Shown in pieces: positions 1 to 7,827 of a stretch of DNA of 64,000 nucleotides; positions within the stretch are counted from its first letter, which is position 1, and each line of letters starts with the position of its first letter. The stretch is from positions 682,001-746,000 of the forward strand of contig NZ_JARJHU010000008.1 of the NCBI RefSeq assembly GCF_029269825.1, read 5' to 3'. The notes under the pieces were generated by a model. The model ran no database searches. It was not told where the DNA came from and saw nothing but the letters and a program-made list of their open reading frames with translations. The stretch comes from Pedobacter sp. JY14-1 (GTDB taxonomy: Bacteria; Bacteroidota; Bacteroidia; Sphingobacteriales; Sphingobacteriaceae). The translations under genes were made by a program, and so were the position numbers.

Positions 1-152
1 CCGGCAAAACCCAGCATATCAAAAATGTGCTCCTGCAGAAGATGAACAATGACAGCGACATCAGCACCCGCATCAATGCTGCAGATTTGTTCAGCCCGGC
101 GCTGCTGCGGCAAATTGTGATCGATTACAATAAGAACAACGCAAAACCTTAG
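1..152 (+). CDS. C-terminal fragment of an unidentified protein
   Basis: An open frame enters from the left edge and ends at a TAG at 150-152, giving 49 residues. The tail is polar, with a helical look (VLLQKMNND, then LFSPALLRQIVIDYNKNN) and a basic end. No domain can be named from so short a piece. It converges on tag, which ends at 181. The frame reads cleanly to the window edge, so it is probably the real end of a gene, but its function is unknown. Confidence 0.5.
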   Translation, partial: GKTQHIKNVLLQKMNNDSDISTRINAADLFSPALLRQIVIDYNKNNAKP

Positions 153-180
153 CTTTTACTGCCCGGCACCCCAGAACCCA

Positions 181-741
181 TTATCGGGCAATACAATCTA
201 ACCGGTGGTCATTGACCATTCCAGTTGCCTGCATATGCGCATAACAGATCGTTGTACCGAAAAATTTAAAGCCCCGCTTCTTCATGTCCTTGCTGATGGC
301 ATCGGAAATCTCCGTTCTTGCCGGGACATCTGCCATAGACTTAACCGGGTTGAGCAAGGGCTTACCGTCCGGCATAAAACCCCAGATATAATTGGAAAAA
401 GAGCCGAACTCCTTTTGCAGCCCGATGAACAGTTGCGCGTTCCTGATTGCACCCAGCACCTTAAGCCGGTTCCGGATGATCCCCTCATCATTCATCAGCC
501 GCTCTACGTCCCTTTCATCAAAGGCCGCCACTTTTTCTACCTGAAAATCTGCAAAGGCCCTGCGGTAATTCTCGCGTCTCCTCAGGATCGTGATCCAGCT
601 CAGGCCGGCCTGTGCGCCTTCCAGGATCAGGAACTCAAATAAGACCTTATCGTCATATACGGGTTTACCCCATTCTTCATCATGGTATTTCCTGTAGAGC
701 GGGTCTGATCCGCACCAGTCACATCTGATTTCTGCTGACAT
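181..741 (-). CDS. tag: DNA-3-methyladenine glycosylase I
   Basis: This base-excision repair enzyme removes 3-methyladenine from alkylated DNA. The 186-residue length is normal for the family. The N-terminus has the CDW signature (Cys7) and His20, and the C-terminus has the NDHRLDC motif (His179, Cys183); these match the four zinc ligands of E. coli Tag. The ILEGAQAGLSW segment carries the conserved acidic residue of the base pocket. It is the last gene of a minus-strand run, 23 bases behind the alkyltransferase-like gene, so two alkyl-damage proteins are probably co-transcribed. Identification is firm from the signatures. Confidence 0.95.
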   Translation of the reverse strand: MSAEIRCDWCGSDPLYRKYHDEEWGKPVYDDKVLFEFLILEGAQAGLSWITILRRRENYRRAFADFQVEKVAAFDERDVERLMNDEGIIRNRLKVLGAIRNAQLFIGLQKEFGSFSNYIWGFMPDGKPLLNPVKSMADVPARTEISDAISKDMKKRGFKFFGTTICYAHMQATGMVNDHRLDCIAR

Positions 742-764
742 GTATCTGATTTATTTTATAAAAC

Positions 765-1091
765 CTATAACTCTTTTAAAGGATCCCAGAACAACTGCTT
801 AAAATCCTTTATTTTATTGTCCTTTACCACGATCCCTTCCTTTTCCAGCAACTCCTGCATCCGCTCCGGCGGAGAAAAATGAAACCGCCCGGTCAACAGC
901 CCGCTGCTGTTCACCACCCGGTGCGCAGGAACCGCAGGACTGGTCATACCCGCATTCGCCATCGCATACCCCACCATTCTGGCCGATCCGCCCGCACCGA
1001 GCGCCTTTGCTACTGCTCCGTAAGAAGTCACCCGGCCTTTCGGCACCAGTCTTACCAATTCAAACACCTGGTCATAAAAAGATTGTTCCAT
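765..1091 (-). CDS. Alkyltransferase-like protein (MGMT fold, no active cysteine)
   Basis: This is a 108-residue protein with the DNA-binding domain of O6-alkylguanine-DNA alkyltransferases: the N-terminal FYDQVFELVRLVPKGRVTSYG helix-turn-helix region, then GSARMVGYAMANAG. Active MGMT and Ogt enzymes have PCHR at the transfer site. Here the motif is P55-A56-H57-R58, so the acceptor cysteine is absent and the protein cannot take up an alkyl group by the known mechanism. Known alkyltransferase-like proteins bind O6-alkylguanine and hand the lesion to nucleotide excision repair; that role here is inferred. It lies between trmB (21 bases upstream) and tag. The GRFHFSPPERMQELLEKEGI tail fits the family. 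Confidence 0.9.
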   Translation of the reverse strand: MEQSFYDQVFELVRLVPKGRVTSYGAVAKALGAGGSARMVGYAMANAGMTSPAVPAHRVVNSSGLLTGRFHFSPPERMQELLEKEGIVVKDNKIKDFKQLFWDPLKEL

Positions 1092-1112
1092 GCCGAATTC
1101 TTTTCTGTACGG

Positions 1113-1763
1113 TCAGTCAAAAGAAAACTGAATATAGTTAATATTCTTATCATGCTTCAGATAAATCCGTTCGTAATGTGTCTTAATGGATAACACTTCA
1201 TCTGCATGTTCGGAAGCATATAGCTTATCGGTCTGCTTATGAACCGGGAGTCCCAGCGACTTCACGGTCTCCAGCGTGTACAGGTACAAGCCGTCATTGT
1301 CTGTCTTCAGGTTAACCTTGCCTCCAGGCTTCAGAAAAGCCTTATACTTTTCCAGAAATGCCGGATAGGTCAGCCTCTTCTTTTCCCTGCTGTCCTGGGG
1401 CTGCGGGTCAGGGAAGGTGATCCAGATCTCATCCACCTCTCCGGGACCAAAATAATCGCCAATATCTTCAATCTGTATCCTCAGGAAAGCCAGGTTAGGG
1501 ATACCCTCATCGATACCCGTCCTGGCACCTCTCCAGATCCGGTTACCCTTCAGATCAACCCCGATGAAGTTCTTTTTCGGGAACATCCTGGCGAGGCCCA
1601 CAGAATACTCGCCTTTTCCGCAGGCCAGCTCCAGCACTACCGGGTTGCTGTTCTTAAAATGTAACTTTGCCCAGCTTCCTTTCAGCGGTTTCCCTGCTTC
1701 CAGCTGGTACACATTTGCAAACGTATCCACCTCAGCAAACTTTCTTAATTTGTCTTTGCCCAC
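1113..1763 (-). CDS. trmB: tRNA (guanine-N7)-methyltransferase TrmB
   Basis: It makes N7-methylguanosine at position 46 of tRNA using S-adenosylmethionine. The SAM-binding motif is VLELACGKGEYSVGLA, followed by FIGVDLKGNRIWRGA and the family motif ITFPDPQPQ. The 216-residue length is typical. The start appears to be a GTG at 1761-1763 (GKDKLRKF follows), since no in-frame ATG lies close enough. It is the first gene of the trmB-ATL-tag run on the minus strand and faces away from fcl. A TAnnTTTG box sits about 20 bases upstream. Confidence 0.93.
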   Translation of the reverse strand: MGKDKLRKFAEVDTFANVYQLEAGKPLKGSWAKLHFKNSNPVVLELACGKGEYSVGLARMFPKKNFIGVDLKGNRIWRGARTGIDEGIPNLAFLRIQIEDIGDYFGPGEVDEIWITFPDPQPQDSREKKRLTYPAFLEKYKAFLKPGGKVNLKTDNDGLYLYTLETVKSLGLPVHKQTDKLYASEHADEVLSIKTHYERIYLKHDKNINYIQFSFD

Positions 1764-1782
1764 TGCAATTTGGTTTAAGCGA

Positions 1783-1790
1783 CAAATTTA
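1783..1790 (-). promoter_or_regulatory. Candidate -7 box for trmB operon
   Basis: The minus strand reads TAAATTTG, an exact match to the Bacteroidota -7 consensus TAnnTTTG, about 20 bases before the trmB GTG. No clear -33 TTG at the usual spacing is seen, so support is moderate. Confidence 0.4.
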
Positions 1791-1899
1791 TACAAAACCT
1801 CGGATAATGTTTACGCTGTCGAAGACGGCTGTAAGATCAGAGCATGGAGAGGTCAACATGAGCCGAATGGCCATATACTGAATAACAAAAGGGATTTTG

Positions 1900-1907
1900 T
1901 ATTTTTG
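1900..1907 (+). promoter_or_regulatory. TAnnTTTG box directly before fcl
   Basis: TATTTTTG lies one base before the preferred fcl ATG (1909). It matches the -7 consensus, but transcription from it would begin within or after that ATG. Either it is a chance match in T-rich DNA or the true start and promoter differ from what is proposed. Confidence 0.25.
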
Positions 1908-1908
1908 T

Positions 1909-2859
1909 ATGGATCATATCGACAGACAATTGGAAAAGAACGCAAAAATCTACGTTGCCGGACATCGCGGAATGGTGGGCTCGGCCATTTACAGAAAACT
2001 TGCAGGTGAAGGTTATACCAATATCCTTACCCGCAATTCTTCCGAGCTGGACCTGCGCGATCAGCAGCAGGTAGCCACATTTTTCGCAACGGAAAAACCT
2101 GACTACGTATTTCTTGCCGCTGCCAAAGTAGGTGGCATTGTTGCCAACAATACCTACCGTGCCGACTTCCTGTATGAAAACCTTTGCATTCAGAACAATG
2201 TGATCCACCACAGTTACCTTAACGGCGTTAAAAAACTGATGTTCCTTGGCTCCAGTTGCATCTATCCAAAACTAGCTCCTCAGCCGCTGAAGGAAGACTA
2301 CCTGCTGACAGGCACGCTGGAAGAGACCAACGAGCCCTATGCGATCGCCAAAATTGCCGGCATAAAAATGGCCGACGCCTACCGCGACCAGTACGGCTGC
2401 AATTTCATTTCCGTCATGCCGACTAACCTTTATGGCTATAACGATAACTATCATCCTCAGAATTCCCATGTCCTTCCTGCCCTGATCCGCAAATTCCATG
2501 AAGCAAAGGTAAACGGTGCGGAAGAAGTAGTCGTCTGGGGTTCAGGAACACCCATGCGTGAGTTCCTTTTTGCCGATGATCTGGCAGATGCCTGTTATTA
2601 CCTGATGCAAAATTACAATGAGCCCGGTCTCGTCAACATCGGGACAGGTAAGGACCTTACCATTAAAGACCTTGCCCTGCTGATTAAGGATGTTGTCGGC
2701 TTTGAAGGCGGCCTTACTTTCGATACCAGCAAACCTGACGGCACTCCACGCAAGCTTATGGACGTTTCCAAGCTTCGCAGTTTCGGCTGGAGCTATAAAA
2801 CAGAACTCCGAGAAGGCCTGAAACTTGCTTACGACGACTTTTTGGAAAAGCATACTTAG
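1909..2859 (+). CDS. fcl: GDP-L-fucose synthase
   Basis: This NADP-dependent epimerase-reductase makes the last step of GDP-L-fucose synthesis, from GDP-4-keto-6-deoxymannose, for cell-surface glycans. It is a short-chain dehydrogenase with the Rossmann motif VAGHRGMVGSAI near the N-terminus, the GSSCIYP catalytic segment and the YAIAKIAG (YxxxK) motif, then the family stretches MPTNLYG and REFLFADDLA. From the ATG at 1909 it has 316 residues, usual for the family; a TTG at 1897 would add four residues and is less likely. It stands alone between divergent trmB and oxyR, with no other polysaccharide gene beside it. Confidence 0.95.
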   Translation: MDHIDRQLEKNAKIYVAGHRGMVGSAIYRKLAGEGYTNILTRNSSELDLRDQQQVATFFATEKPDYVFLAAAKVGGIVANNTYRADFLYENLCIQNNVIHHSYLNGVKKLMFLGSSCIYPKLAPQPLKEDYLLTGTLEETNEPYAIAKIAGIKMADAYRDQYGCNFISVMPTNLYGYNDNYHPQNSHVLPALIRKFHEAKVNGAEEVVVWGSGTPMREFLFADDLADACYYLMQNYNEPGLVNIGTGKDLTIKDLALLIKDVVGFEGGLTFDTSKPDGTPRKLMDVSKLRSFGWSYKTELREGLKLAYDDFLEKHT

Positions 2860-2888
2860 GTCTTTCATCTCTGTAAGACTTTTCACAT

Positions 2889-2942
2889 TCATATAATCAA
2901 AACTGATATATTTGTAAAACAACATCAGTTTTGATTATATGA
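2889..2942. promoter_or_regulatory. Perfect 19-bp inverted repeat across the oxyR promoter
   Basis: The left arm 2889-2907 (TCATATAATCAAAACTGAT) and right arm 2924-2942 are exact reverse complements separated by 16 bases. The total span of 54 bp fits the footprint of a tetrameric LysR-type regulator. The loop region carries TATATTTG (2907-2914), an exact -7 box, and the right arm includes the oxyR ATG. It is most simply an autoregulatory operator. If transcription entered from upstream it would also form a hairpin over the start codon. Confidence 0.8.
2907..2914 (+). promoter_or_regulatory. -7 box of the oxyR promoter
   Basis: TATATTTG matches TAnnTTTG and lies 25 bases before the ATG, predicting a leader of roughly 18-20 bases. 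It is enclosed between the arms of the inverted repeat, so a protein bound there would be expected to affect polymerase access. Confidence 0.6.
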
Positions 2943-3871
2943 CCCTTGTACAGCTAGAATATATCGTTGCAGTTGACACCTACCGCAGCTTTGTGGGTGC
3001 AGCCGAAAAATGCTTCGTTACGCAACCTACCCTCAGTATGCAGGTACAAAAGCTTGAAGAACTCCTCAACGTCCGGATATTCGACCGGAGCAGGCAACCC
3101 ATAGTACCTACAGAGATTGGTGCGCAGATCATTCAGCAAGCGCGCCTGGTTCTCCAGGAGAGCAATAAGATCAGAGAGATCATTGCCAGTCAGCAACAGG
3201 AGATCACCGGTGAACTGCGTGTCGGTATCATTCCTACGGTAGCCCCGTATCTGCTGCCCCGGGTCATTGCCTCAATGATGGAGAAATATCCTGGCCTCAA
3301 TCTCCTGATCTGGGAATACACAACTGAAGATATCATTCACCACCTCAAGACCGGCGTGCTTGACTGCGGGATACTGGCTACACCTCTGGCCGACCCGGTC
3401 ATTGACGAAAGTCCTCTCTATTACGAGGATTTCGTTACCTACATCAGCAAGAACAGCAAACTCTACAAGAAAAAGTCCATAGATGCGGAAGACCTGGAAG
3501 AAGAAAACATCTGGCTGCTCAATGAAGGACACTGCATGCGCAGCCAGGTGCTCAACATTTGCCGCAGCACCAAGCAAAACCGGCTTCAGGGACTTACCTA
3601 TAATACCGGCAGCGTCGAGACCCTTATCCGTATGGTAGACATGAACAATGGCGCTACCCTGCTTCCCGAACTCGCACTTGAAGAACTCAGCCAGAAGCAG
3701 CTCAGCAAAGTACGTTACTTCAGGTCACCTGAGCCGGTCAGGGAGATCAGCCTCGTCACCCACAAGAACTTCATCAAAATACGCATGCTCAACGCCCTCA
3801 GGGAAGAGATACTGGAAGTCATTCCCAAACACATGAAGCAGAAAAAGAAAAAAGATGTGGTAGGAATTTAA
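2939..3871 (+). CDS. oxyR: Hydrogen peroxide-inducible activator OxyR
   Basis: This is a LysR-type regulator that senses peroxide through a disulfide and activates antioxidant genes. The N-terminal winged helix (QLEYIVAVDTYRSFVGAAEK, TQPTLSMQVQKLE) is followed by the substrate-binding-like regulatory domain. The sensor motif GHCMRSQVLNIC gives Cys199 and Cys208, the same numbering and spacing as the redox pair of E. coli OxyR. Length is 310 residues. The start is set by the MTLVQLEY N-terminus. Its promoter lies inside a perfect inverted repeat, suggesting autoregulation. Likely targets in this window are ahpC (a dyad at 51780) and possibly sodA. Confidence 0.93.
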   Translation: MTLVQLEYIVAVDTYRSFVGAAEKCFVTQPTLSMQVQKLEELLNVRIFDRSRQPIVPTEIGAQIIQQARLVLQESNKIREIIASQQQEITGELRVGIIPTVAPYLLPRVIASMMEKYPGLNLLIWEYTTEDIIHHLKTGVLDCGILATPLADPVIDESPLYYEDFVTYISKNSKLYKKKSIDAEDLEEENIWLLNEGHCMRSQVLNICRSTKQNRLQGLTYNTGSVETLIRMVDMNNGATLLPELALEELSQKQLSKVRYFRSPEPVREISLVTHKNFIKIRMLNALREEILEVIPKHMKQKKKKDVVGI

Positions 3872-3888
3872 CCTGCCACATCTTTTTT
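3848..3888. terminator. Bidirectional terminator between oxyR and ompA-like gene
   Basis: A stem (GATGTGGtAGG against CCTgCCACATC, one mismatch, 7-base loop) is flanked by A and T runs on both sides. It overlaps the 3' end of oxyR and can serve both convergent genes. Confidence 0.85.
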
Positions 3889-3912
3889 CTTTATCGTTAT
3901 GAATTGTCCGCG

Positions 3913-4446
3913 CTATTTCAGGCGTTCAAACTCTACTCTCCGGTTTAGTGCACGGCCAGCCTCCGTACTGTTGGAAGCTACAGGTTGCGTGGCACCGTAA
4001 CCTTTTACCTCCAGGTCGGCTCCGCTGACACCAGCGTTGATCAGGTAAGTCCGCACCGAATTGGCCCGGTCAAGTGAAAGCGATTGGTTGTGCGATGCTG
4101 AACCTTCTACGGATGAATGTCCCTTGATCAGGAATTTTACATCAGGATCTTTTTTCATCTCTCTTGCCACCTGGTCCAACACCGCGAAAGACGCCGTTTT
4201 CAACACATCGGAATTAAATTCAAACTGTACATTCCTGAAGTCGTAGTTCGGTTTTTCGGGTGCAGGTGCGGGTGCAGGCTTTTCAGGTTCAGGCTCCGGT
4301 GCAGGTTTCTCTTCTACAGGTGCCGGCTTGGCCTGCTTGGCAGGAGGGTCTGGCCATACGACTTTCTTTTTCGTCTTACAGGCATTCAGGGATATGCCGA
4401 GCAGTCCGATCAGGACCAGCAGCATCGTTTGCTTTAACGTCTTCAT
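3913..4446 (-). CDS. OmpA/Pal-like peptidoglycan-binding lipoprotein
   Basis: It probably tethers the outer membrane to peptidoglycan. Starting from the ATG at 4444-4446 gives a clean lipoprotein signal (MKTLKQTMLLVLIGLLGI, lipobox LNAC); an ATG eight codons upstream would spoil the signal peptide. A linker of about 40 residues rich in Pro, Ala, Glu and Lys follows, then the OmpA C-terminal domain (from about residue 70) with the peptidoglycan-binding motif NQSLSLDRANSVRTYL and the NRRVEF end. There is no beta-barrel, so it is Pal-like rather than full OmpA. It is monocistronic and converges on oxyR. Confidence 0.88.
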   Translation of the reverse strand: MKTLKQTMLLVLIGLLGISLNACKTKKKVVWPDPPAKQAKPAPVEEKPAPEPEPEKPAPAPAPEKPNYDFRNVQFEFNSDVLKTASFAVLDQVAREMKKDPDVKFLIKGHSSVEGSASHNQSLSLDRANSVRTYLINAGVSGADLEVKGYGATQPVASNSTEAGRALNRRVEFERLK

Positions 4447-4620
4447 TTGTGCTTTTTGTTTGATTTCCATAAACCTACAAAATATCTTCTGCCTTACCCA
4501 ACTAAGAACGTAATTTTACCGCCGTTCTTACTTCTCCATAGTCCACCCTGTTGAATCCAATTTTTACCGGAAAAACGTAGGTCGGATATCTATCGAACAC
4601 AGGGTTGGGTCAAAGCTTGG

Positions 4621-6078
4621 TTAGTACCGTTGCGATTCCGACAGACGCCTGTAACCAGAAAAGCAGGTACGGTAAGCCGCATGCCTGTCCTTATCGGGTA
4701 CGATCCTGTTTCCCATAATTGCAGGCTGAGGATAATCGCTGCTATATCCCAAAGCCTTCAATGCAATATAAGCCGCGCCGATGGCAGAAGCATCTTCCGT
4801 GTTGAAAAGCACCAGTTCTTTACCTGTAATATCGGCCAGCAGTTGCAGCCACAGCAGAGAATGGACAAAGCCCCCACTGACGTGGATGTGGTGAAAGTAC
4901 CCGGCTTCTGCCTCCAGGCTGAGCAGCACATCCCGCAATGCATAACAGATGCCTTCCAGCACAGCCCTGGCCAGATGGCCCTGTGTATGCCGCTGTTTCA
5001 GTCCAATGAATGCCCCTGTAGCCTCTGCATTCCAGAGCGGAGCTCGCTCGCCGTTAAGGTAAGGCAAAAAAATAAGGCCATCGCTTCCCGGAGGTATCGC
5101 TTCAGCCAGGTTAAACAACCATTTGTAGTCCGTGGCAGTAAGTCCGGTCTTTCCAAAAACATTTCTCAGCAACCACTGGACCGCAATACCGCCGTTATTG
5201 ACCGGACCACCGCAAACGTATGTCCGTGCATCGAGCAAATAGCAGAAAGTCATTGCTTCAGTGGCCAGAGGTCTTGGCGAGGTGGCCCGTACCGCCCCGC
5301 TGGTACCAATCGTAATGGCCGCTGTTCCCGGCTGCATGACCTGGCTGCCCAGATTAGCCGTACATCCGTCACTGGCACCGATTACAAAAGGGACGTCTAA
5401 AGGTAGTGATGAAAGTTCCGGGAGCAATAGCCGCCCGCGCTTCAGGTAACCGGTGTCTACCGGAATGCTTAGCCGGTCTTCACTTAACTTGGCCATCTCC
5501 AGGGCGCCGGTATCCCAGCGCAGGTCATGAATGTTAAAAAGACCTGTGCTTGAAGCAATGGAATAATCGACCCGGTATTCTCCGAAGAGCTTGTACCAGA
5601 CGTATTCCTTTACAGAGATAAACTTGCTGGCATCATTAAAAAGCCCGGTGGCATGGCGGTGCAGCCACATCAACTTACACAGCGGTGACATGGCATGTAT
5701 CGGGGTACCTGTTGCATGGTACAGAGACTTTCCCATCCCGCTTTCCAGCAAAGTCCGGGCTATTTCCGCGGCGCGGGTATCTGCCCAGGTCATTGCAGGG
5801 CATAGGGGAAGTCCATTTGCATCCACAGCCAGGAGGCTGTGCATTGCGCTGCTTAGACCGATGCAGAAGGGAGCGCCTTCAAAATGCGCCATGGCCTTCC
5901 GGATGCAGGAGCAAAATGCCCGCAAAATCTCATCCGGGTCCTGTTCGCTATATCCTGGCAAGGGGCTACAGGTCTTATAATGTTCCTGGAAAACAGCAAG
6001 GGGCTTATCATCCGTACCCAGCGCCACGGCTTTTGTACTCCCCGTACCAATATCAATGCCTAACAGGTATCTGGTCAT
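4621..6078 (-). CDS. FGGY-family carbohydrate kinase, probably gluconokinase
   Basis: It phosphorylates a sugar or sugar acid with ATP. The N-terminal ATPase motif LGIDIGTGSTKAVAL, the MTWADTRA segment and the C-terminal GGFVHSLLWLQLLADITG stretch identify the FGGY fold, with two actin-like lobes over 485 residues. The family includes gluconokinase, xylulokinase and glycerol kinase. The overall pattern (SPLPGYSEQDPDEI, ICYALRDVL) most resembles the gluconokinase branch, but substrate cannot be settled from sequence alone. It stands alone with no transporter or dehydrogenase beside it. An 8-bp stem (4503-4530) and scattered short repeats lie downstream without a clear terminator. Confidence 0.85.
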   Translation of the reverse strand: MTRYLLGIDIGTGSTKAVALGTDDKPLAVFQEHYKTCSPLPGYSEQDPDEILRAFCSCIRKAMAHFEGAPFCIGLSSAMHSLLAVDANGLPLCPAMTWADTRAAEIARTLLESGMGKSLYHATGTPIHAMSPLCKLMWLHRHATGLFNDASKFISVKEYVWYKLFGEYRVDYSIASSTGLFNIHDLRWDTGALEMAKLSEDRLSIPVDTGYLKRGRLLLPELSSLPLDVPFVIGASDGCTANLGSQVMQPGTAAITIGTSGAVRATSPRPLATEAMTFCYLLDARTYVCGGPVNNGGIAVQWLLRNVFGKTGLTATDYKWLFNLAEAIPPGSDGLIFLPYLNGERAPLWNAEATGAFIGLKQRHTQGHLARAVLEGICYALRDVLLSLEAEAGYFHHIHVSGGFVHSLLWLQLLADITGKELVLFNTEDASAIGAAYIALKALGYSSDYPQPAIMGNRIVPDKDRHAAYRTCFSGYRRLSESQRY

Positions 6079-6225
6079 TTTTAAATAAATAATTTTGCGA
6101 TCGGCTTATACTCCAGCTTAACAAGACCTTTGCTTTATTTTGCCGGCAAAGTAAATGTAGGGAACACAATGGAAAATGCACAGAAAACGATAACTTGGAC
6201 TACACAAATGTAAAACCGCATCATT

Positions 6226-7008
6226 ATGTTCAGAACAACACTCATCATTGTTATTTTATCCGCCCTGCTGAATGGCCAGACAGCAACAGGCAAAACACCC
6301 AAAAGGGATTTTTATCAGATCAAGGTGTATCACCTGAAAGACACAGACCAGGAAAAGACTGTTGAAGCGTTCCTGGAAAAAGCCTATCTGCCAGCCCTGC
6401 ACCGTGCTGGTATCGAAAAAATAGGCGTATTTAAGCCCGTTCCGGCCGCCGGAACAACCGAACTGCTGATCTATGTATTTATCCCCTTCAGCAGTTACGA
6501 GCAATTCAGTAAACTGGATCAAAGGCTCGATAAAGACAGCCGTTACCAGCAGGATGGCAGCCTGTATCTGAATGCCACGATCGCAAAGCCACCCTTTGAA
6601 CGCATAGAAAGTATCCTGCTGAATGCCTTTGCCGGGAACCCTCATTTCAGTCTGCCGAAACTGAGCGGCCCTAAAAAGGACCGGATCTATGAGTTACGCA
6701 GTTATGAAGGCCCTACAGAAAAACTCTATTGGAACAAGGTAGAAATGTTTAACAAAGGTGATGAGGTCGGTCTTTTCCGGAGACTTAACTTCAATGCGGT
6801 TTTTTACGGAGAGGTAGTTTCAGGCAGCAGGATGCCTAACCTGATGTACCTGACGACTTTTGAAAACCGGGCCGACAGAGATGAGCACTGGAAGGCTTTC
6901 AGCAACGATGCTTACTGGAAGCAACTTTCCGCTAAGCCTGAATATCAGGGTAATGTTTCCAGGAACGACACGCGGTTCCTTTATCCGGTCGGGTATTCAG
7001 ATATTTAA
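6226..7008 (+). CDS. NIPSNAP-family exported protein
   Basis: It has an N-terminal signal peptide (FRTTLIIVILSALLNGQTATG) and then two ferredoxin-like NIPSNAP repeats. The first begins at YQIKVYHLKDTDQEKTVE and the second at RIYELRSYEGPTEKLYW, ending with MPNLMYLTTFENRADRDEHW. Bacteroidota encode many such secreted two-repeat proteins of about 260 residues, and their function is not established. It is divergent from the sugar kinase and convergent with sodA, sharing a strong terminator with it. No catalytic motif is visible. Confidence 0.85.
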   Translation: MFRTTLIIVILSALLNGQTATGKTPKRDFYQIKVYHLKDTDQEKTVEAFLEKAYLPALHRAGIEKIGVFKPVPAAGTTELLIYVFIPFSSYEQFSKLDQRLDKDSRYQQDGSLYLNATIAKPPFERIESILLNAFAGNPHFSLPKLSGPKKDRIYELRSYEGPTEKLYWNKVEMFNKGDEVGLFRRLNFNAVFYGEVVSGSRMPNLMYLTTFENRADRDEHWKAFSNDAYWKQLSAKPEYQGNVSRNDTRFLYPVGYSDI

Positions 7009-7012
7009 AAGA

Positions 7013-7043
7013 AAGCGGGATAGCCTTAAGGACTATCCCGCTT
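7013..7043. terminator. Terminator between NIPSNAP gene and sodA
   Basis: An 11-bp perfect stem (AAGCGGGATAG / CTATCCCGCTT) with a 9-base loop lies between the convergent genes. The flanking T and A runs are short. Confidence 0.7.
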
Positions 7044-7081
7044 CATATTTCAGCGACCTGCAAGCCGCCAGCCTCAGAGAA

Positions 7082-7687
7082 TTATGCTTTTTTGAAACGT
7101 TCCGCTACTGCGTCCCAGTTCACTACATTCCAGAAAGCAGAGATGTAATCCGGGCGTCTGTTCTGGTATTTCAGGTAGTAAGCGTGCTCCCATACATCCA
7201 TACCCAGGATCGGAGTGCCTTTCACTTCGGCGATGTCCATTAAAGGATTGTCCTGGTTCGGAGTAGAAGAAACGACCAGTTTTTTGTCTGCACCAACGCT
7301 CAGCCATGCCCAGCCTGATCCGAAACGGGTAGCACCCGCCTCAGCGAACTTCGTCTTGAAGTCAGCAAATGAACCGAAAGCCGCATTGATGGCCTCCAGC
7401 AGTTCACCTTTAGGTTCACCACCTTTGTTTGGGCCGATCACTTCCCAGAATAGGGAGTGGTTATAGTGGCCGCCGCCATTGTTTCTAACTGCAGCAGGGA
7501 ATTTCGAGATGTTTTTGATGATCTCCTCGATGCTCTGGTTAGCCTCGGGTTTACCTTCCAGCGCCTTGTTCAGGTTGGTCACATAAGCCTGGTGGTGCTT
7601 ACCATGGTGAATTTCCATAGTCTGCTTATCGATATGCGGTTCTAATGCATCTGTTGCGTATGGTAACGCAGGTAATTCAAAAGCCAT
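7082..7687 (-). CDS. sodA: Superoxide dismutase, Mn/Fe type
   Basis: It converts superoxide to oxygen and hydrogen peroxide. The 201-residue protein aligns along its length with E. coli SodA: LPALPYATDALEPHIDKQTM, metal ligand His27 in EIHHGKHHQAYV, the second His in GGGHYNHSLFW (His77), and Asp and His in MDVWEHAYY. Gln in the STPNQDNPLMD segment occupies the position typical of manganese enzymes, so Mn or cambialistic use is likelier than strict iron. There is no signal peptide, so it is cytoplasmic. It has its own promoter, with a dyad in the leader. Confidence 0.95.
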   Translation of the reverse strand: MAFELPALPYATDALEPHIDKQTMEIHHGKHHQAYVTNLNKALEGKPEANQSIEEIIKNISKFPAAVRNNGGGHYNHSLFWEVIGPNKGGEPKGELLEAINAAFGSFADFKTKFAEAGATRFGSGWAWLSVGADKKLVVSSTPNQDNPLMDIAEVKGTPILGMDVWEHAYYLKYQNRRPDYISAFWNVVNWDAVAERFKKA

Positions 7688-7732
7688 ATTGTTAGGATTT
7701 AAGATTTATATAAAAAGTACTTACTCGACAAA

Positions 7733-7754
7733 CTTAGTAAAATTTAGTACTAAG
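7733..7754. promoter_or_regulatory. Inverted repeat in the sodA leader
   Basis: CTTAGTA and TACTAAG (7-bp arms, 8-base spacer) lie just downstream of the predicted sodA -7 box, with a nested palindrome TTAGTACTAA at 7744-7753. It could be an operator or a small RNA hairpin; the sequence does not decide. Confidence 0.4.
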
Positions 7755-7759
7755 CTGAG

Positions 7760-7767
7760 CAAATATA
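7760..7767 (-). promoter_or_regulatory. -7 box for sodA
   Basis: The minus strand reads TATATTTG, an exact TAnnTTTG, predicting a leader of about 65 bases. A TTG further upstream (7791-7793) is 23 bases away, slightly longer than the usual 19-21 spacing. Confidence 0.45.
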
Positions 7768-7827
7768 ACAGTGCACCGTTAAGTTTTGTTCAACAGTTTG
7801 TCAAGTTTGACACAGGACTGTTCAGGC

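Noticed and set aside
159..190. TGCCCG/CGGGCA pairing at the 3' end of tag.
   Set aside because: The stem is short, sits partly in the tag coding region and lacks a U-tract on the minus strand, so it is not called a terminator.
4503..4605. 8-bp stem (4503-4530) and a distant ACCCTGT/ACAGGGT pair (4545-4605) between the OmpA-like and sugar kinase genes.
   Set aside because: Neither has a T-run or a stable loop; the long loop makes the second pairing weak. They are not supported as terminator or operator.
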